64,000 bases of DNA from the NCBI RefSeq assembly GCF_007678255.1, contig NZ_VEED01000006.1, positions 186,001 to 250,000 on the forward strand, given 5' to 3'. Positions within the stretch are counted from its first letter, which is position 1; each line of letters starts with the position of its first letter. This DNA is from Bacillus sp. X1(2014). GTDB lineage: Bacteria > Bacillota > Bacilli > Bacillales_B > DSM-18226. Shown here one piece after another: positions 29,177 through 38,459 of the stretch. Both the position numbers and the translations under genes were made by a program. Below the pieces are notes generated by a model. It was not told the DNA's origin. It ran no database searches and saw only the letters and a program-made list of their open reading frames with translations.

Positions 29177-29350
29177 TATATTAAAAATACTGTTTTATTA
29201 AGACAAAAACTTTATTCCACTAAAGTCGAAAAGGATTAGCTTTTATTAGGTGGGAAAGCACTGTTTTTCAAACATTTTCGTTAAATATGTTTCCCTGTTT
29301 ACAATAAAAGAAAGAGACTCCAAATTAAGGAATCTCTACACCCAAAATTA

Positions 29351-30556
29351 TTATACTAATTCTTTTCTTTTCGTTTCTTTTCCCAAGAAAAGGACCGAAA
29401 GAGCACCAACAAGAACGGCGATACAGAAAATCGTGAAGATTGTTGAAATTGGCACGTTTTTCGTAACAAGCGACCCTACCAATAATGGGCCAAGTACCCC
29501 GCCGATCCGTCCAAACGAAGCAGCCATCCCCGTACCCGTTCCACGGATGATCGTTGGGTATTGTTCTGGTGAATAGGCATAAAGGCCGCCCCACGCTCCA
29601 AGATTAAAAAATGATAACAGGATTCCTGCTGTCAGCAATTGGGCGGTGGAATCTGCCGTTCCAAAGAAATACGCACTGACTGCTGTTCCAAGTAAATATA
29701 CGACTAAAACAAATTTCCGACCGAATTTTTCAATAAACCATGCGGCCGTGAAGTAACCTGGCAGCTGTGCCAAGGTCATAATTAAAACATATTCAAAGCT
29801 TTTTACTAAGCTAAAGCCCTTCATACCCATGACGCTTGGAAGCCAGAGGAACATCCCATAATAGGAAAAGACGACACAAAACCAGACGATCCACAGCATT
29901 GTGGTCTGACGGCGATACTCCTTCGACCATAATTTTGCAAAGCTTTGAAAAGCAGAGATTCTTTCGGTTTTCTTTAATGCTGTAAAGCGCGGTGAGTCAG
30001 GTAAACCAATTCTTAAATATAAAGCATACAAGGCAGGAATAGCACTAATAATTAAGGCAATCTGCCAGCCATACTTTGGAATGATAAAGTAGGAAATAAG
30101 GGCGGATACCAACCATCCGCCGGCCCAAAAACTCTCCAGCAGGACAACCACTCTGCCGCGTTTTTCAGCAGGGACACTTTCTGATACGAGGGTCGAGGCA
30201 ACCGGTAGTTCTCCCCCAAGACCCGCGCCGATAAAAAATCTTAGTGCTAAAAAAGCGCCTAGTGTTGTGGTAAGCGCGGAAAGACCGCTTCCGATAGAAA
30301 ATAATAATAAGGTGATGATAAATACATTTTTACGGCCGATTTTATCTGCCATTAGACCAAAAATAAGTGCACCAACGGCCATCCCGATTGAATTGATACT
30401 CCCAATCCAGCCCATCTGTCCAGGAGTTAGATCCCACTCTACTTTTAAGGCTGCGATAATGAATGAAAGCATGCCGACGTCCATGGCATCGAACATCCAT
30501 CCCATACCGGCGATGCCAAGCAATCTCCGGCCTGATATTTCCTTTTTGTTGTTCAT
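29351..30556 (-). CDS. niaP: Niacin/nicotinate MFS permease NiaP
   Basis: The 401-residue, twelve-segment MFS protein closely resembles B. subtilis NiaP (YceI): RRLLGIAGMGWMFDAMDVG, WIGSINSIGMAVGALIFG, GGELPVASTLVSESVPAEKRGR, WFCVVFSYYGMFLWLPSVM and FNLGAWGGLYAYSPEQYPT. The DRIGRK-type loop is present (ADKIGRKNV). It imports nicotinate for NAD synthesis. RBS AGGGGG. A palindrome upstream may bind the niacin repressor. Confidence 0.88.
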   Translation of the reverse strand: MNNKKEISGRRLLGIAGMGWMFDAMDVGMLSFIIAALKVEWDLTPGQMGWIGSINSIGMAVGALIFGLMADKIGRKNVFIITLLLFSIGSGLSALTTTLGAFLALRFFIGAGLGGELPVASTLVSESVPAEKRGRVVVLLESFWAGGWLVSALISYFIIPKYGWQIALIISAIPALYALYLRIGLPDSPRFTALKKTERISAFQSFAKLWSKEYRRQTTMLWIVWFCVVFSYYGMFLWLPSVMGMKGFSLVKSFEYVLIMTLAQLPGYFTAAWFIEKFGRKFVLVVYLLGTAVSAYFFGTADSTAQLLTAGILLSFFNLGAWGGLYAYSPEQYPTIIRGTGTGMAASFGRIGGVLGPLLVGSLVTKNVPISTIFTIFCIAVLVGALSVLFLGKETKRKELV

Positions 30557-30650
30557 GTCGATCCCCCTAAGTTCGTAGCTTTTTTTACATTATTCCCTAA
30601 ATTTCTTAAGTTTAGGTACAGAATAATTCTATTAATCATTAGTATTCTAC

Positions 30651-30668
30651 CAACTGTCTTTACAGTTG
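30651..30668. promoter_or_regulatory. Palindrome upstream of niaP, candidate operator
   Basis: CAACTGT-CTTT-ACAGTTG has perfect 7-base arms. On the minus strand it abuts a possible promoter (TTGGTA, 16 bases, TAGAAT). The position suits a repressor such as NiaR, but I cannot confirm the consensus. Confidence 0.45.
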
Positions 30669-30768
30669 TCATTATTTAGTGTCATTTTTTGATAGAGAGG
30701 TTTGGGATTTTATAGGAAAGGACATGAAATGGGGGCATTAACCGTTTTTTGAAAAAACAAGTCTCTAC

Positions 30769-30885
30769 AGGCAATGAACGGGTGGTTCATTTACCGCTAC
30801 AAGTCAAAAGTCGTCTCAATGGTCAATCCAAGGCAGCTTCATTTACCGCATCTACCAAAAATATGCTCCCTCCGGCAATGAAAGC
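30769..30885. repeat. Pair of related inverted elements sharing GGCAATGAA / TTCATTTACCG
   Basis: Two fold-back units: GGCAATGAAC...GTTCATTTACC (30770-30795) and GCTTCATTTACCG...CGGCAATGAAAGC (30836-30885). They lie in the 372-base niaP-ABC gap, which has no coding frame. They look like decayed dispersed repeats. Confidence 0.4.
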
Positions 30886-30896
30886 TATATTGAGCA

Positions 30897-30925
30897 CAAA
30901 AAAAGAGACTAGTTCCCCAGTCTCC
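30897..30925 (-). terminator. Terminator of the ABC exporter pair
   Basis: Minus strand GAGACT, loop GGGGAACT, AGTCTC and seven T, just after the downstream ABC gene. Confidence 0.85.
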
Positions 30926-30928
30926 ACA

Positions 30929-32791
30929 TCATTCTAATCCCGCGTCCACGTTTTTGAATTGATTATAAAACATACTATAATATTTACCTTCTTGGCTCAT
31001 TAATTCCTCGTGATTACCGTTCTCGATGATTTCTCCGTGGTCGATGACCATGATGGTATCAGCACCCTGAATCGTGTTGAGGCGGTGGGCAATGATGAAG
31101 CTGGTCCGGTTCTCCATCAAGGATAGCAAGGCTTCTTGAATATGAAGCTCGGTTCGGGTGTCAATACTGCTTGTTGCCTCATCCAAGATGAGCAAAGCAG
31201 GCTTCGCTAGGATCACTCTCGCTATCGCTAACAGCTGCCGCTGTCCTTGACTTAAATTGCCGCCGTTTTCGGTTAAGACTGTTTCATATTGGTTGGGCAG
31301 CCGCTTAATAAACGTGTCGGCATTGGCCATCTTCGCCGCACGCTCGACCTCGTCGTCGGTTGCCTGCGCATTTCCATACTTGATGTTTTCCTTGATCGTT
31401 CCTGAGAATAAATATGTATCCTGGAGAACAAATCCAAAGCATCTCCGCAAACTGTCCCGTGTGTACTCACGAATATCATGGCCATCAAGCAGAATGCGTC
31501 CACTGGTCACGTCATAAAATCTCGTTAGCAAGTTTACAATGGTTGTTTTTCCTGCACCGGTTGGACCAACGAGGGCGGTACTGCTGCCGATAACAGCTTC
31601 GAAGCTGACATTTTTTAGTATGGGAACATCGGCCCGATACCCAAAACTAACATTTTCAAAAACAACATGTCCTCTTGGCTTTTCTAAATTAATGGCATGA
31701 GGATGGTCAAGCGGTTCCTCTTGTTCATCGATAATTTCAAAGACGCGCTCTGCACCAGCCACTCCGGACTGAAGAATATTAAAAATATTAGCCAAATCAT
31801 TAAGCGGGCGGACGAATTGCCTCGAGTAGGTGATAAAGCTGGCAATTGCCCCAATCGTGATGATGCTTTTTACCGCAAGAATTCCACCAACCACGGCGAC
31901 AATAGCAAAGCCTAAGTTATTGATCACGTTCATGATTGGCATCAAAAACCCGGACCAAATTTGCGCCTTGAGGCCGACCTCACGCAATCTTGTATTGACT
32001 ACATCAAACTCTTCAATGACTTTCTCCTCATGATTAAAAGCTTTAACAATTTCAATTCCAGATATTGTTTCCTCAATCTGTCCATTTAATTTTCCAAGCT
32101 GGACTTGTTGGTCCTTAAAAAAAACACTGGTCCGTTTCGCAATCGTCCTCGTCAGTAAAAAGACGAGCGGTACGGTAATTAAGCTGGCCAGCGTTAATAA
32201 TGGGCTTATTAGAAGCATTAATATTAATGACCCGGTAATAATGACCACTCCGGACATTAATTGCGTCGTCGATTGCGAGATGGAGTTACTCACGTTATCG
32301 ACATCGTTCGAAAGCCTGCTCATTAACTCACCGTGTGAACGAGCATCGAAAAATGATACCGGCAAGCTTTGCAACTTTTTAAAAAGGGCATCTCGTAAGC
32401 GTTTGACAATCCGCTGCGATACACCTGCCATCAGCCAGCCTTGTAAAAAAGTAAGTAAACTGTCAGACACATAAGCAGCTACCAAAATGGCAATCATCAC
32501 TTCAAGAAAGCCAAAATCGACTTTACCGCCCTGACTACTCATCGCATCAATTGCTTTTCCAATCAGGAAGGGGGCAAGCAGCATCAGGGCAGAATCAATC
32601 ACGATAAAGATAAAAATGACCGATAGCATTTTTCGTTCTTTGCCGAAGTATTCCCACAGCCTTTTCAGCGTTCCTTTAAAGTTCTTCGGCTTCACAACTG
32701 GCCCGCGGCGATGAGCACCGCCAAATCCGCCAGGTCGCATCGGCGGCGGGGCAGCGGGGGTGGAGGTGGTTTGTATGTTTTCCTTTGACAT
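30929..32791 (-). CDS. ABC exporter half-transporter with degenerate signature (YfiC-like)
   Basis: The 620-residue protein has a Pro/Gly-rich N-terminal tail, six membrane segments (about 55-340) and an ATPase domain: Walker A GPTGAGKTT near 408, Walker B LLILDEATSSID with the catalytic Glu, and a non-canonical signature LSQGQ instead of LSGGQ. The partner gene has the complementary changes, the pattern of heterodimeric exporters such as BmrCD or TM287/288. Lipid or drug export is likely; substrate unknown. Its ATG shares a base with the upstream gene's stop. Confidence 0.9.
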   Translation of the reverse strand: MSKENIQTTSTPAAPPPMRPGGFGGAHRRGPVVKPKNFKGTLKRLWEYFGKERKMLSVIFIFIVIDSALMLLAPFLIGKAIDAMSSQGGKVDFGFLEVMIAILVAAYVSDSLLTFLQGWLMAGVSQRIVKRLRDALFKKLQSLPVSFFDARSHGELMSRLSNDVDNVSNSISQSTTQLMSGVVIITGSLILMLLISPLLTLASLITVPLVFLLTRTIAKRTSVFFKDQQVQLGKLNGQIEETISGIEIVKAFNHEEKVIEEFDVVNTRLREVGLKAQIWSGFLMPIMNVINNLGFAIVAVVGGILAVKSIITIGAIASFITYSRQFVRPLNDLANIFNILQSGVAGAERVFEIIDEQEEPLDHPHAINLEKPRGHVVFENVSFGYRADVPILKNVSFEAVIGSSTALVGPTGAGKTTIVNLLTRFYDVTSGRILLDGHDIREYTRDSLRRCFGFVLQDTYLFSGTIKENIKYGNAQATDDEVERAAKMANADTFIKRLPNQYETVLTENGGNLSQGQRQLLAIARVILAKPALLILDEATSSIDTRTELHIQEALLSLMENRTSFIIAHRLNTIQGADTIMVIDHGEIIENGNHEELMSQEGKYYSMFYNQFKNVDAGLE

Positions 32792-34521
32792 TAATGCGAC
32801 ACCTCCTTACCTACTTGTGATTGGTAGATTTCTTGATAGACGCGGCAATCCTTCAATAGATCCTGATGGGTCCCCATCCCAACCAACTTGCCGTGATCGA
32901 GGACGATGATTTTATCGGCATCGATAATCGAGGTGATCCGCTGCGCAATTAACAAACAAGTGAGCCCCTTTGCATATTTCTTCAAGGCCTCCTTGATTTT
33001 TGCCTCTGTGGCAACATCCACGGCACTTGTACTATCATCTAAAATCAATATCTCTGGCTTTTTCACTAACGCCCGGGCAATCGAAATCCGCTGTTTTTGT
33101 CCGCCCGAAAAATTAACTCCGCCCTGACCAATTCTCGTTTGGTAGCCTTCTGGAGATTTCTCGATAAAATCATGCGCCCCTGCGATGGCCGCAGCAGCTA
33201 TTACTTCCGCATCGGTTGCGTCTTCTTTCCCCCAGCGAATATTTTCCGCGACACTTCCTGTGAATAAAATATTCTTCTGAGGAACCATCGCAATTTTCTC
33301 CCGTAAAATCTTCGGGTCGACCAGTTTACTGTCCACACCATCGACCTTAATCGTTCCGCTCACGGCATCATAGAAGCGGGGAATTAGTCCGACAAGCGTG
33401 CTTTTCCCCGATCCGGTTGAACCGATGATCCCAACCGTTTCTCCAGGCAGAATTGTAAGATTAATATTTTTTAAAATAGGGTCACCCACACCACCTTCAT
33501 AAGAAAAAGAAACATCTTCAAATTCAATTCGTCCTTTTTCTGTAAAAGGTTCGTCCTGCCGTTCATTCCAAGTAGGGGGGTCCTCTTGTAAAAATACTTC
33601 ATTGATTCTCCCTGCAGAGGCTTTAGCTCTGACAAACATGTTAAAAACCATCGAAATCATCATCAGTGAAAATAATATTTGTGTCATATAGTTGATAAAG
33701 GCAATAATATGTCCAACTTGAATATCACCGGAATCCACGCCGTTTCCGCCAATCCAAAGGACTGCTACAATACCAAGATTGACAGTCAACATAATCAGCG
33801 GGCTAAAGGTGGCCATCAGGCGGTTCGCTGCGACGGATTTCTGTTTATAGTCGTCATTCACTGCTTTAAATTTGCCAACCTCAACATCAAACCGATTAAA
33901 GGCTTTGACAACCCTGACACCGGATAAGTACTCCCGCATCACACTGTTCACTCGGTCCAATGCTTTTTGGACACGAGAAAAGCGGGGGAATCCTAATCGT
34001 AGATTAAAAATAATTAACAAGGCAACAATCGGGACGACCACAGCCAGAACAACCGAGAGCTGCAAGTTTAACCTTGTCGCCATAATCAACCCGCCGATCG
34101 CGAGTAACGGAGCTTTAACGAATATCCGCATTAATCCATTGACAAACACCTGAACCTGGGTGACATCATTCGTCAGCCTTGTCACTAATGAGGCACGGTC
34201 AAATTTATCAATGTTTTTAAACGAAAGCATTTGAATCTTTTTAAATAAGTCTGATCTTAACTCGGTCCCGAAGTTTTGGGAAACAATGCTCGCAACCACA
34301 CTTCTAGTCGAAGCAGCTACAGCGCCACCGGCTGTAATAAGCAGCATCAGTCCGCCCATTTTCAACACATAGTGGATATCCCTGTTAGCTACCCCTTCAT
34401 CAATAATTTTTGCCATAATGGTAGGCTGCAATAAATCACTTAGGGCCTCAAAGGTAAGAAATAGAACCGCTATGCTAAAAGATTTCCAATATGTCCTTAT
34501 GTATTTTGATAAAAATTTCAT
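32791..34521 (-). CDS. ABC exporter half-transporter with non-catalytic Walker B (YfiB-like)
   Basis: The 576-residue protein has six membrane segments (about 15-305) and an ATPase domain: Walker A GSTGSGKST near 372, canonical signature FSGGQKQR near 476 and Walker B LILDDSTSAVD, in which Asp replaces the catalytic Glu. Thus one ATP site of the heterodimer would be degenerate and the other active. Start ATG 34521 follows GGAGTGAGAGG. Confidence 0.9.
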   Translation of the reverse strand: MKFLSKYIRTYWKSFSIAVLFLTFEALSDLLQPTIMAKIIDEGVANRDIHYVLKMGGLMLLITAGGAVAASTRSVVASIVSQNFGTELRSDLFKKIQMLSFKNIDKFDRASLVTRLTNDVTQVQVFVNGLMRIFVKAPLLAIGGLIMATRLNLQLSVVLAVVVPIVALLIIFNLRLGFPRFSRVQKALDRVNSVMREYLSGVRVVKAFNRFDVEVGKFKAVNDDYKQKSVAANRLMATFSPLIMLTVNLGIVAVLWIGGNGVDSGDIQVGHIIAFINYMTQILFSLMMISMVFNMFVRAKASAGRINEVFLQEDPPTWNERQDEPFTEKGRIEFEDVSFSYEGGVGDPILKNINLTILPGETVGIIGSTGSGKSTLVGLIPRFYDAVSGTIKVDGVDSKLVDPKILREKIAMVPQKNILFTGSVAENIRWGKEDATDAEVIAAAAIAGAHDFIEKSPEGYQTRIGQGGVNFSGGQKQRISIARALVKKPEILILDDSTSAVDVATEAKIKEALKKYAKGLTCLLIAQRITSIIDADKIIVLDHGKLVGMGTHQDLLKDCRVYQEIYQSQVGKEVSH

Positions 34522-34623
34522 CCTCTCACTCCAGCCTGCCGGAAATCTTTCTCTAGGATTATTATAATTTTTTCCAGTGATTTAACCAAGTAATTACCCC
34601 GCTATTTTGGTTTAATTGCCCAT

Positions 34624-34657
34624 AAAAAAAGCGGCCCATTGATGAATGGACCACGTT
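34624..34657 (-). terminator. Terminator of the ASCH gene
   Basis: Minus strand GTGGTCCATT, CATC, AATGGGCCGC followed by seven T; stem includes G-U pairs. Confidence 0.8.
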
Positions 34658-34667
34658 TCTGATGTTT

Positions 34668-35018
34668 CTATTTTTGAACAGGGCTAAACTCATGAACCCA
34701 AACTCGCATTTGCGGCAGCCAAGGCATTCCAGGGTGATAGCTTAAAATAGACTGTTTATATTCTTCAACTGTCGCAAAGCCCTCGCGGCGGGCATCGTCA
34801 TCTGTTAGTTCACCTAATGCTTGGGAATAGACGCGATCTACCACAAAATCACGGCCTTCTAGTGTCATGATTTCACCTGGGTCTGCATAGCGGCCATTAC
34901 GGCGTGTCGCTGTTTTTTCACCTGAAAGAACTTTTTTCACATCGGCTTCCATCGTTACTAAGCGATCTACCGAGCAAGTTTTTGGTGGTAAGGTATTGTT
35001 ATCATTTACTGTCGTCAT
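34668..35018 (-). CDS. ASCH domain-containing protein
   Basis: The 116-residue protein shows an ASCH-like beta-barrel pattern: VKKVLSGEKTATRRNGRYADPGE, where the GxKTxxxR motif is the likely nucleic-acid or nucleotide-binding edge, then DDARREGFATVEEYK and MRVWVHEF at the end. ASCH proteins bind RNA or hydrolyse modified nucleosides; the exact role here is unknown. The ATG at 35018 follows GGAGGAG; an upstream TTG (35039) is in frame but unsupported. Confidence 0.8.
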   Translation of the reverse strand: MTTVNDNNTLPPKTCSVDRLVTMEADVKKVLSGEKTATRRNGRYADPGEIMTLEGRDFVVDRVYSQALGELTDDDARREGFATVEEYKQSILSYHPGMPWLPQMRVWVHEFSPVQK

Positions 35019-35094
35019 TTTTTCTCCTCCTATTTCCAATTCATTTATCTATATTAACACTATCAAGATGATTTAATCCAATTTTGAAAAGAAT

Positions 35095-36810
35095 TTACAC
35101 CACTTGTCCGCCTTTATCCCGGTATTTAAGAATGCCTTCAGCTGCGCGGTAGGCTAGGGCACCGACTGTATCGGTTGGATTGTAACCGGAGTTGTGCGGA
35201 AACGCGGTTGCACCCACAACAAACAAGTTATCATAATCCCACATTTGCAAATAATTATTTACTGCCGAGGTTGCAGGGTCATCCCCCATGATGACGCCGC
35301 CGGTATTGTGTGTGGATTGATACGTAGTGATATCATATGGACCCAATTCTTTCATCGTATCGATATGATTCGCTCCCATTTCTTTCATGACATCCGCACA
35401 TTTGGAGGCAAGAAACTTGGCAAGATTCCGATCTTGATCCTCAAAATCAAACGTTATGCGTATTAATGGATCTCCGTAAGCATCTTTATAGGTTGGGTCA
35501 AGGTCTAAATAATGGTGTTGAAACGGCATAGAGGAACCTTGAGCACCTATGGATAAAAAGCGGTTCGCATATTTAACCGACTTTTCCTTAAATTCTTTTC
35601 CCCAGGTTGGTTTGCCGCCAGGAACCGGGTTATTTTGAATCGGTCTCATTCCCGTTTGGCTGAGCGAAACCATTCCGCCATGGATAAAATTGACCTTAGA
35701 GTGGTCAAAATTATCACCATTATAGTCATCCAAAACCATGCCAAGCGATCCTGCCCCTGCAAAGGTATTAAACTCTTTATCATCAAAAAAGCCTACCGCA
35801 TTTCCTTTGATGACTTGATACGCATAATTTTTTCCAATCACGCCTTTACCTGATTGCGGATCATATGCTTTACCTACGTCCGACATTAATAATAGACGGA
35901 TGTTATTAAATACATAACTGGTCATTACAACAATATCTGCCGGCTGCTCAATTTCCTCACCGGTAGTCACATCGGTGTACAATACGCCCGTTACTTTATC
36001 GCCCTTTTTTAATATTCTTCTTACATTTGAGTGGGTTCTTATTTCAAAATTGCCCGTTTTGTTGGCAACAGGAATAACGGTCACCACAGGGTCTGCTTTT
36101 GCTCCATATTCACAGCCAAAGCGCTCGCAGTAACCGCAATATTGACAGGCTGCCCGTGAGACTCCATCTGGATTTTTGTAGGATTCTGAAAGATTCGCAG
36201 ACGGCATCATATATGGGTGCAATTTCAGCTTTTTCGCCGCTTCCTCAAACATCTTTAATGGTGGTGACTTTTTCATAGGCGGCGTAGGATACTTGTCCGA
36301 ACGTTTACCAGCCAGCGGATTCTCTTCTCCGGAAATACCGGTTAGCTTTTCAAATTTATCATAATAGGGTTCTAATTCATCATAGGTAATGCCCCAATCC
36401 TGGATGGTCATCCCGGCTGGAATTTTCTTTTTCCCATATCTTTCGACGGTTTTGCTATAGATTTCAAAATCGTAGGGCAAAAAGCGGAAAGTCTGTCCGT
36501 TCCAATGGACACCCGACCCCCCTAAACCATCGCCAAGCAAAAATGACCCATACTGACGCATCGGCAAAGCACGAATTCGTTCATTTCCTCGGAAAGTAAT
36601 TGTTTCCTTTGACAGATCTTGCATCATTCCATAGCGTAATGCATAACGAAGTTCGTCATGAACCATAAAGTAATCTTCTGTTTTGCGTTCCTTACCCCTT
36701 TCCAAACCAACGACCTTTAGTCCCTTTTTTGTCAGTTCAGAGGCAATGATTCCACCTGCCCAACCTACACCAACAATCACTACATCGACTTTCGGTAATT
36801 TCCTTGCCAT
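35095..36810 (-). CDS. GMC family oxidoreductase, gluconate 2-dehydrogenase-like FAD subunit
   Basis: The 571-residue flavoprotein has an N-terminal FAD Rossmann motif (VVIVGVGWAGGIIASEL), GDGLGGSGVHWNG near residue 110, and the C-terminal GMC segment with HNTGG and FPHNSGYNPTDTVGALAYRAA. A Cys motif, CQYCGYCERFGC near residue 220, matches the position where related FAD dehydrogenases hold a Fe-S cluster. It has no signal of its own and is likely co-exported with the Tat-dependent small subunit encoded just upstream. No cytochrome c subunit is present. Start 36810 follows AGGTGG. Substrate (gluconate, sugar or polyol) not determinable. Confidence 0.87.
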   Translation of the reverse strand: MARKLPKVDVVIVGVGWAGGIIASELTKKGLKVVGLERGKERKTEDYFMVHDELRYALRYGMMQDLSKETITFRGNERIRALPMRQYGSFLLGDGLGGSGVHWNGQTFRFLPYDFEIYSKTVERYGKKKIPAGMTIQDWGITYDELEPYYDKFEKLTGISGEENPLAGKRSDKYPTPPMKKSPPLKMFEEAAKKLKLHPYMMPSANLSESYKNPDGVSRAACQYCGYCERFGCEYGAKADPVVTVIPVANKTGNFEIRTHSNVRRILKKGDKVTGVLYTDVTTGEEIEQPADIVVMTSYVFNNIRLLLMSDVGKAYDPQSGKGVIGKNYAYQVIKGNAVGFFDDKEFNTFAGAGSLGMVLDDYNGDNFDHSKVNFIHGGMVSLSQTGMRPIQNNPVPGGKPTWGKEFKEKSVKYANRFLSIGAQGSSMPFQHHYLDLDPTYKDAYGDPLIRITFDFEDQDRNLAKFLASKCADVMKEMGANHIDTMKELGPYDITTYQSTHNTGGVIMGDDPATSAVNNYLQMWDYDNLFVVGATAFPHNSGYNPTDTVGALAYRAAEGILKYRDKGGQVV

Positions 36811-36828
36811 CGCTGCCACCTGCCCTTT

Positions 36829-37569
36829 TTAGTGATTTAAATGATTCTTTAAGCTTTGTGGATTTATTTTCTTAAAATCTTTTTCAATAACATCTGTGTA
36901 TGCCATTTGACTGCCTGGATAATTTCTCATTTTCCAGCCGTCCATATTTTTATTTCCTCCATAGAGTGGATCGCTATAAGCACCTTCTAGCGTTGCGCTT
37001 CTCAGCAAAAGGAAGAATCCACTTGGAGAAATGGTCGTCAAATTCACCTTATCTTGTTCAAAATCACTAAGAATGGCATCCTGTTCTTCCTCTTTGAGTT
37101 CGGTGAATTTTTTCTTATGGACCGCCATACTGTGATTTTGAAGTTCCCTTAGGCCAATATCAAAAATGTCTCTGCGCCTTAACCGGCCTTGGTAGCCTTG
37201 GACTTTTTCCCCTTTAAAAAAAGGAGCCTGCATATATTCCCTTGCATTAAAACCCCAATCACCTGCTAACTGATGGTCAATGAAGAAAGCTACCCCGAGT
37301 GCTTTAGCACCCGGTCCAGACTCATCCTCAGGAAAAATCCGTTCCGTTGCGGCTTCAGTCAGTTGAAATTGTTCAGGTGTAAAATACATGAGTGCCTGAT
37401 TGAAATTCTCTGCCGCAGGTGGTGGTGCTTTTTGTTGTTTATCATTATTTCGAGGGATTAGACTACCCAAGACACCACCAACTGCTAGACCGCCAACAGT
37501 GAAGCCTGTATTGCGTAAAAACTTTCTTCTTGATAAGGTTTCAGGATTCTGTTTGTTTTCTTCAGCCAT
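36829..37569 (-). CDS. Gluconate 2-dehydrogenase subunit 3 family protein, Tat substrate
   Basis: The 246-residue protein has a Tat signal (SRRKFLRNTGFTVGGLAVGGVLG, residues 18-40). The mature part shows the subunit 3 family pattern: LTEAATERIFPEDESGPGAKALGVAFFIDHQLAG, then GYQGRLRRRDIFDIGL and a C-terminal PLYGGNKNMDGWKMRNYPGSQMAY. It would chaperone and carry the FAD subunit across the membrane. Start 37569 is chosen because GGAGG lies 8 bases ahead. 18 bases separate it from the GMC gene. Confidence 0.88.
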   Translation of the reverse strand: MAEENKQNPETLSRRKFLRNTGFTVGGLAVGGVLGSLIPRNNDKQQKAPPPAAENFNQALMYFTPEQFQLTEAATERIFPEDESGPGAKALGVAFFIDHQLAGDWGFNAREYMQAPFFKGEKVQGYQGRLRRRDIFDIGLRELQNHSMAVHKKKFTELKEEEQDAILSDFEQDKVNLTTISPSGFFLLLRSATLEGAYSDPLYGGNKNMDGWKMRNYPGSQMAYTDVIEKDFKKINPQSLKNHLNH

Positions 37570-37695
37570 TTTCGAACCTCCATGGTTTTTCGACATTATT
37601 CTCAATCAACTAATTTTAATATGTTCCCAAAATAATCCACTCATACTTAGAAATAGCAGCGGAGAAAATAATTAAAAAAAAAGGAGGCATTTTTT

Positions 37696-38406
37696 ATGTT
37701 GAAGCGTAAATGGAAAATTTGGGGATTACCATTCTTTGGTGCTGTTTTAATGCTAACAGCTTGTGCAAGTCAAAACGGAATGAAAGAAAATGAAGTAGGG
37801 GCTGCTGAAAATATCAACTATCATGATCAATCGGTAAATAACAAAGGAAATGGGCATGTCCACAACCAAAATAGTGTCAATGTAATTCCAAGCGTAGATC
37901 GAGCAAAGAAAAGTACAACCAATCGAAACAGCCAAACAACAGAAGGGATAGGGGCAAATGTTTATAGTTTAATCGGCAGTTCCAGCCTTCATGACGGCGG
38001 AATATCCTCTCATTTGGAATCACGCCTATCCGGAGAGGGCATCCCCGGGATTAAAGTATTTGTCCTAGATGACACTGTTATTTTGGCACGTGCCAAACAA
38101 GAAGCTACCTCAACTCGTTATGATGAGCTTCAGAATAAGGTGTTAAAAAGCACCTCCGGCTCCTCAGGCAAGGGGAATCTTGATGGAGTTGACCCAGACA
38201 AGTTAAATAATGATGATAATTTGGATCGAGCAAAAGAAGTGATTGATAAAGCTTTTAACGGTAATGTTCAGGTTTTAACGATTACAAACCCCAAAGCGTT
38301 GCCGCTGATTAATGGCATCAAGGCCAATATAAAGGCCAAAAATCCATCTTATAGCAAGCTTTCAAGCGATATTATTACCCTTGTAAAAATGTCCAATGAA
38401 AAATAA
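37696..38406 (+). CDS. YhcN/YlaJ family sporulation lipoprotein
   Basis: The 236-residue protein has a lipoprotein signal ending in LTAC (Cys near residue 23), a low-complexity Asn/His-rich linker (35-85) and a YhcN/YlaJ domain from about 115 to 230 (IPGIKVFVLDDTVILARAK, ALPLINGIKANIKAKNP). Family members sit in the spore inner membrane and aid germination. The insert SGSSGKGNLDGVDPDKLNND around residues 152-172 lengthens one loop. RBS AAAGGAGG. Its terminator is shared with the protease gene opposite. Confidence 0.85.
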   Translation: MLKRKWKIWGLPFFGAVLMLTACASQNGMKENEVGAAENINYHDQSVNNKGNGHVHNQNSVNVIPSVDRAKKSTTNRNSQTTEGIGANVYSLIGSSSLHDGGISSHLESRLSGEGIPGIKVFVLDDTVILARAKQEATSTRYDELQNKVLKSTSGSSGKGNLDGVDPDKLNNDDNLDRAKEVIDKAFNGNVQVLTITNPKALPLINGIKANIKAKNPSYSKLSSDIITLVKMSNEK

Positions 38407-38410
38407 ACAC

Positions 38411-38452
38411 AAAAAAACGCTCGAATCCAAAGTGATCCGAGCGTTCCTTTTT
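38411..38452. terminator. Terminator shared by the spore lipoprotein and S8 protease genes
   Basis: AACGCTCG / CGAGCGTT arms with A run on the left and CCTTTTT on the right. Confidence 0.88.
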
Positions 38453-38459
38453 GTTCTTA

